DNA from: Chlamydiota bacterium
GTDB taxonomy: Bacteria; Chlamydiota; Chlamydiia; Chlamydiales; Criblamydiaceae
Reading direction: 5' to 3'
Length of the DNA: 7,035 nt
Assembly: GCA_021772365.1 (NCBI GenBank)
Contig: JAJFMC010000176.1
Coordinates: 1 to 7,035, forward strand
The translations under genes and the position numbers were made by a program. Shown one piece after another: positions 5,496-7,035 of the stretch (its first letter is position 1; the number at the start of each line of letters is the position of its first letter). The notes under the pieces were generated by a model that was given only the letters and a program-made list of their open reading frames with translations, was not told the origin of the DNA and did not search any database.

Positions 5496-6194
5496 ATGAA
5501 GTGGAAAAAATATATACCCATATTCTGTATTGTCCTTCTAATGCTTATCGCATATTTTTTCGGAGCTGGAGAGTTTTTGACTTTTGAGCAGTTAAAAAAA
5601 TACCGACATACTATAACGGATTACGTACAGGGCCACTCGATCACAGCTCCCTTGGTGTTCATGGCTATTTATATCTTGGCCATCGCTCTATCAGTTCCCG
5701 GAGGCAGCCTCCTTTCGATTACCGGAGGGTTTCTCTTTGCCCAACCATTCAGCACCATTTATGTCGTTACTGCTGCAACGATAGGTGCAACGTGTATCTT
5801 TCTGGCAGCAAAGACAGCTTTGGGTAAATCGTGGAAAGAAAAGGTCAGCGCTACACTACCAAAAATTCAAGCCGGTCTTCAGGAAAATGAAGCCAGCTAT
5901 TTGTTGTTTCTACGCCTCGTCCCTCTATTCCCTTTTTGGCTAGTCAACCTAGCTCCAGCATTTTTTGGTGTTAGCCCTATTACGTTTATCTGGACGACCT
6001 TCGTAGGGATCATCCCCGGTGCTTTTGTATTCACTCAAGCTGGGGTGGGGTTAGGCAGTATACTGGATGGCAAAGGTGAGTTTTCCATCGACTCGATATT
6101 TACTACGGACATTAAAATCGCCTTGATTGCATTAGCAGTTTTTGCTTTACTACCTATAGTGATAAAAAAAGTGCGTGGCAAAAAAAATGATTGA
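5496..6194 (+). CDS. TVP38/TMEM64-family (DedA superfamily) membrane protein
   Basis: A 232-residue inner-membrane protein. Residues 5-24 form a first membrane helix. The family core runs from about 50 to 190: SVPGGSLLSITGGFLF (66-81), a helix 85-107, then FLRLVPLFPFWLVN (138-151) with the conserved Arg-x-x-Pro and Pro/Asn, and GIIPGAFVFTQAGVGLG (171-187). A last helix (about 207-224) ends in a basic tail. The superfamily includes lipid scramblases and undecaprenyl-phosphate or phosphatidylethanolamine flippases; TVP38 members are less well characterised, so the exact substrate cannot be read from sequence. The ATG at 5496 has AAGG 7 nt upstream. The stop overlaps the start of the next gene by 8 nt (ATGATTGA), a sign of translational coupling with the phosphatidyltransferase, so a role in moving or organising phospholipid is a fair inference. 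Confidence 0.92.
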   Translation: MKWKKYIPIFCIVLLMLIAYFFGAGEFLTFEQLKKYRHTITDYVQGHSITAPLVFMAIYILAIALSVPGGSLLSITGGFLFAQPFSTIYVVTAATIGATCIFLAAKTALGKSWKEKVSATLPKIQAGLQENEASYLLFLRLVPLFPFWLVNLAPAFFGVSPITFIWTTFVGIIPGAFVFTQAGVGLGSILDGKGEFSIDSIFTTDIKIALIALAVFALLPIVIKKVRGKKND

Positions 6195-6774
6195 TTCCCA
6201 CTATAGAGCCCCTTTTCAAAAGGTCTTGATAGAACCTTTTATCCCCTACTTTCTCAAAACGGATATTCATGCCAACCAGCTAACATTGCTTGCTCTGTTA
6301 TCTGGTATTGCCGTCATTCCCTGCTTAGCGATGGGACTAAATGTTCTAGCAGTGGCTTGCCTACTCTTATCGGGATATCTCGATGTTTTGGATGGATCAG
6401 TAGCCCGACGACGTAGAGAAACGTCTTCATACGGCGCTGTTTTCGACATCGTTTCTGATAGAATTGTTGAATTCAGCGTTGTTTTCGGCCTCTACCTTGT
6501 AGATCCTGAGAGTCGAGGGGTTTTATGCATGCTAATGCTAGGATGTGTATTAGTATGTGTTACCTCATTCCTTGTCGTTGGTATCTTTGAAGAAAATGAG
6601 GGTGAAAAAAGCTTTCACTACAGCCCTGGGATTATGGAGCGAGCAGAGGCTTTTATTTTCTTTTCCTTGATGATTCTTTTCCCCTCTTTTTTTGGATTGC
6701 TCGCCTCCGTATTCATTCTGCTGGTTTCTCTTACTGCTCTTGTCAGAGTTAAAGAGTTTGCTACACAACATTAA
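6187..6774 (+). CDS. CDP-alcohol phosphatidyltransferase family protein
   Basis: An integral membrane enzyme that transfers a phosphatidyl group from CDP-diacylglycerol to an alcohol (glycerol-3-phosphate, serine, inositol phosphate or similar). The full family signature DxxDGxxARx8GxxxDxxxD is present: D66, D69, G70, A73, R74, G83, D87, D91 in the 195-residue product. The four Asp bind the metal ions, and D91 is the usual catalytic base. About five or six membrane helices are visible (about 31-50, 52-65, 95-105, 112-132, 155-187). The alcohol substrate cannot be assigned; PgsA- or PssA-like roles are both open, so I give no symbol. The ATG at 6187 overlaps the preceding stop (ATGATTGA); a GTG at 6175 is an alternative, adding four residues. 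Neither has a clear Shine-Dalgarno, consistent with translation coupled to the upstream TVP38-family gene. The gene ends ten bases from the convergent peptidase remnant. Confidence 0.93.
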   Translation: MIDSHYRAPFQKVLIEPFIPYFLKTDIHANQLTLLALLSGIAVIPCLAMGLNVLAVACLLLSGYLDVLDGSVARRRRETSSYGAVFDIVSDRIVEFSVVFGLYLVDPESRGVLCMLMLGCVLVCVTSFLVVGIFEENEGEKSFHYSPGIMERAEAFIFFSLMILFPSFFGLLASVFILLVSLTALVRVKEFATQH

Positions 6775-6783
6775 AACTGATGT

Positions 6784-6894
6784 TCACGTCAAGGCCATAA
6801 GAGTTTCTATTGACTCTATAGAACGAGGTGCTGTTGTAAGGTTCGTTGATCCTCTTTCTGTGACGAGAAGAATATCCTCTATGCGCACACCTAT
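6784..6894 (-). pseudogene. 3' end of an Xaa-Pro aminopeptidase (M24) gene
   Basis: The minus strand encodes IGVRIEDILLVTERGSTNLT followed by TAPRSIESIETLMALT and a TGA at 6786-6784. This matches the C-terminus of E. coli-type PepP (GIRIEDDIVITE...NLT...EEIEALM); the Glu of RIE corresponds to the last metal-binding residue of the M24 fold. Homology stops at 6894. Upstream, the frame enters the 22-bp repeated motif (6895-6916) and then the 120-bp palindrome, and meets a TAA at 7002-7000, with none of the expected EPGLY region. The rest of the gene, with the other metal ligands, would have to lie beyond 7035 or be lost. As seen here the gene is interrupted and probably non-functional unless the downstream part is only a duplicated 3' fragment. 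Confidence 0.75.
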
Positions 6895-6916
6895 GACCCT
6901 GATTGCTACCCCAAAC
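6895..6916. repeat. 22-bp terminal motif of the right-edge element
   Basis: Matches 2890-2911 at 20 of 22 positions in the same orientation. It joins directly onto the palindrome at 6916, and its left edge coincides with the codon boundary where peptidase homology ends. It therefore reads as the outer end of an inserted repeat unit. Confidence 0.6.
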
Positions 6917-7035
6917 TTGTCGTAAACGGTCTTTTTTGCGCCCAGATGCGTAGCCTCGATTTGAAGGTAAGGGTTCAACCCCTTACCGAAAATCGAGGCT
7001 TAGCAGATGGGTGTAAAAAAGTCGTTTACGACAAG
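6916..7035. repeat. 120-bp near-perfect palindrome
   Basis: The left arm (6916-6973) and the right arm (7035 back to 6980) pair over about 56-58 bases with roughly 80-85% complementarity and two or three small bulges, around a 6-nt loop TTCAAC. Perfect blocks include CTTGTCGTAAACG at the ends, AGCCTCGATTT in the middle and GGTAAGGG next to the loop. Several mismatches are transitions. There is no ORF of its own. The palindrome ends exactly at the last base of the window, so a further 22-bp motif or more element may follow. It resembles a palindromic intergenic or MITE-like repeat. Confidence 0.85.

Noticed and set aside
6267..6925. Short open frames on both strands over the phosphatidyltransferase gene and its downstream end
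   Set aside because: They overlap a gene with a complete catalytic signature or the peptidase 3' end and show no independent start signals.
6895..6978. N-terminal half (28 codons) of the minus-strand frame that includes the peptidase remnant
   Set aside because: It only translates the palindrome and the 22-bp motif; its TTG start lies in the hairpin loop and has no peptidase similarity, so it is not counted as gene.

Overview
The window is a bacterial chromosomal segment with low coding density: about 60% lies in genes that look intact. It carries several unrelated palindromic or repeated elements and at least one gene remnant. The base composition is AT-rich, and the long intergenic stretches alternate between very AT-rich sequence and GC-richer structured blocks. 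The proline-tRNA ligase is of the archaeal/eukaryotic-like family without the E. coli-type editing insertion. The general feel (orphan proteins, palindromic repeats, decayed genes, an early-branching-type ProRS) would fit an amoeba-associated Chlamydiota-like bacterium, but nothing here proves that; treat it as a guess.

Layout, left to right. (1) 1-414, minus: the 5' part of an acidic orphan protein whose frame runs off the left edge; its start and Shine-Dalgarno lie inside an 11-bp tandem repeat. (2) 415-1680: non-coding. It has an AT-rich promoter stretch, then a GC-richer, hairpin-rich block (about 690-1400) containing copy A of a dispersed palindromic repeat, then AT-rich promoter sequence. 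(3) 1681-2556, plus: a 291-residue orphan protein with a hydrophobic N-terminal half and a lysine-rich C-terminal half. (4) 2557-2897: a possible broken coding segment on the minus strand and a small hairpin. (5) 2898-3350, plus: a fragment-like orphan ORF overlapping the end of the next gene. (6) 3337-4854, minus: prolyl-tRNA synthetase (proS) with a clear sigma70-type promoter; its start is at 4854, so the longer open frame reaching 5079 is not the gene. (7) 4855-5495: promoters plus copy B of the palindromic repeat, which contains a further nested 33-bp hairpin and is enclosed by an 18-bp inverted repeat. (8) 5496-6194 and 6187-6774, plus: an overlapping pair encoding a TVP38/TMEM64 (DedA-superfamily) membrane protein and a CDP-alcohol phosphatidyltransferase, probably one operon for membrane lipid synthesis and handling. 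(9) 6784-6894, minus: the 3' end of an Xaa-Pro aminopeptidase gene. Its homology stops exactly where a 22-bp repeated motif and a 120-bp near-perfect palindrome (6916-7035) begin, so the gene looks interrupted by, or abutted to, a repeat element.

The most interesting material is the repeat content: the A/B palindromic family, the palindrome at the right edge with its 22-bp terminal motif that recurs at 2890-2911, and the coincidence of that motif's edge with the end of peptidase homology. None of this could be searched here. No CRISPR array, rRNA, tRNA or complete transposase gene was seen.
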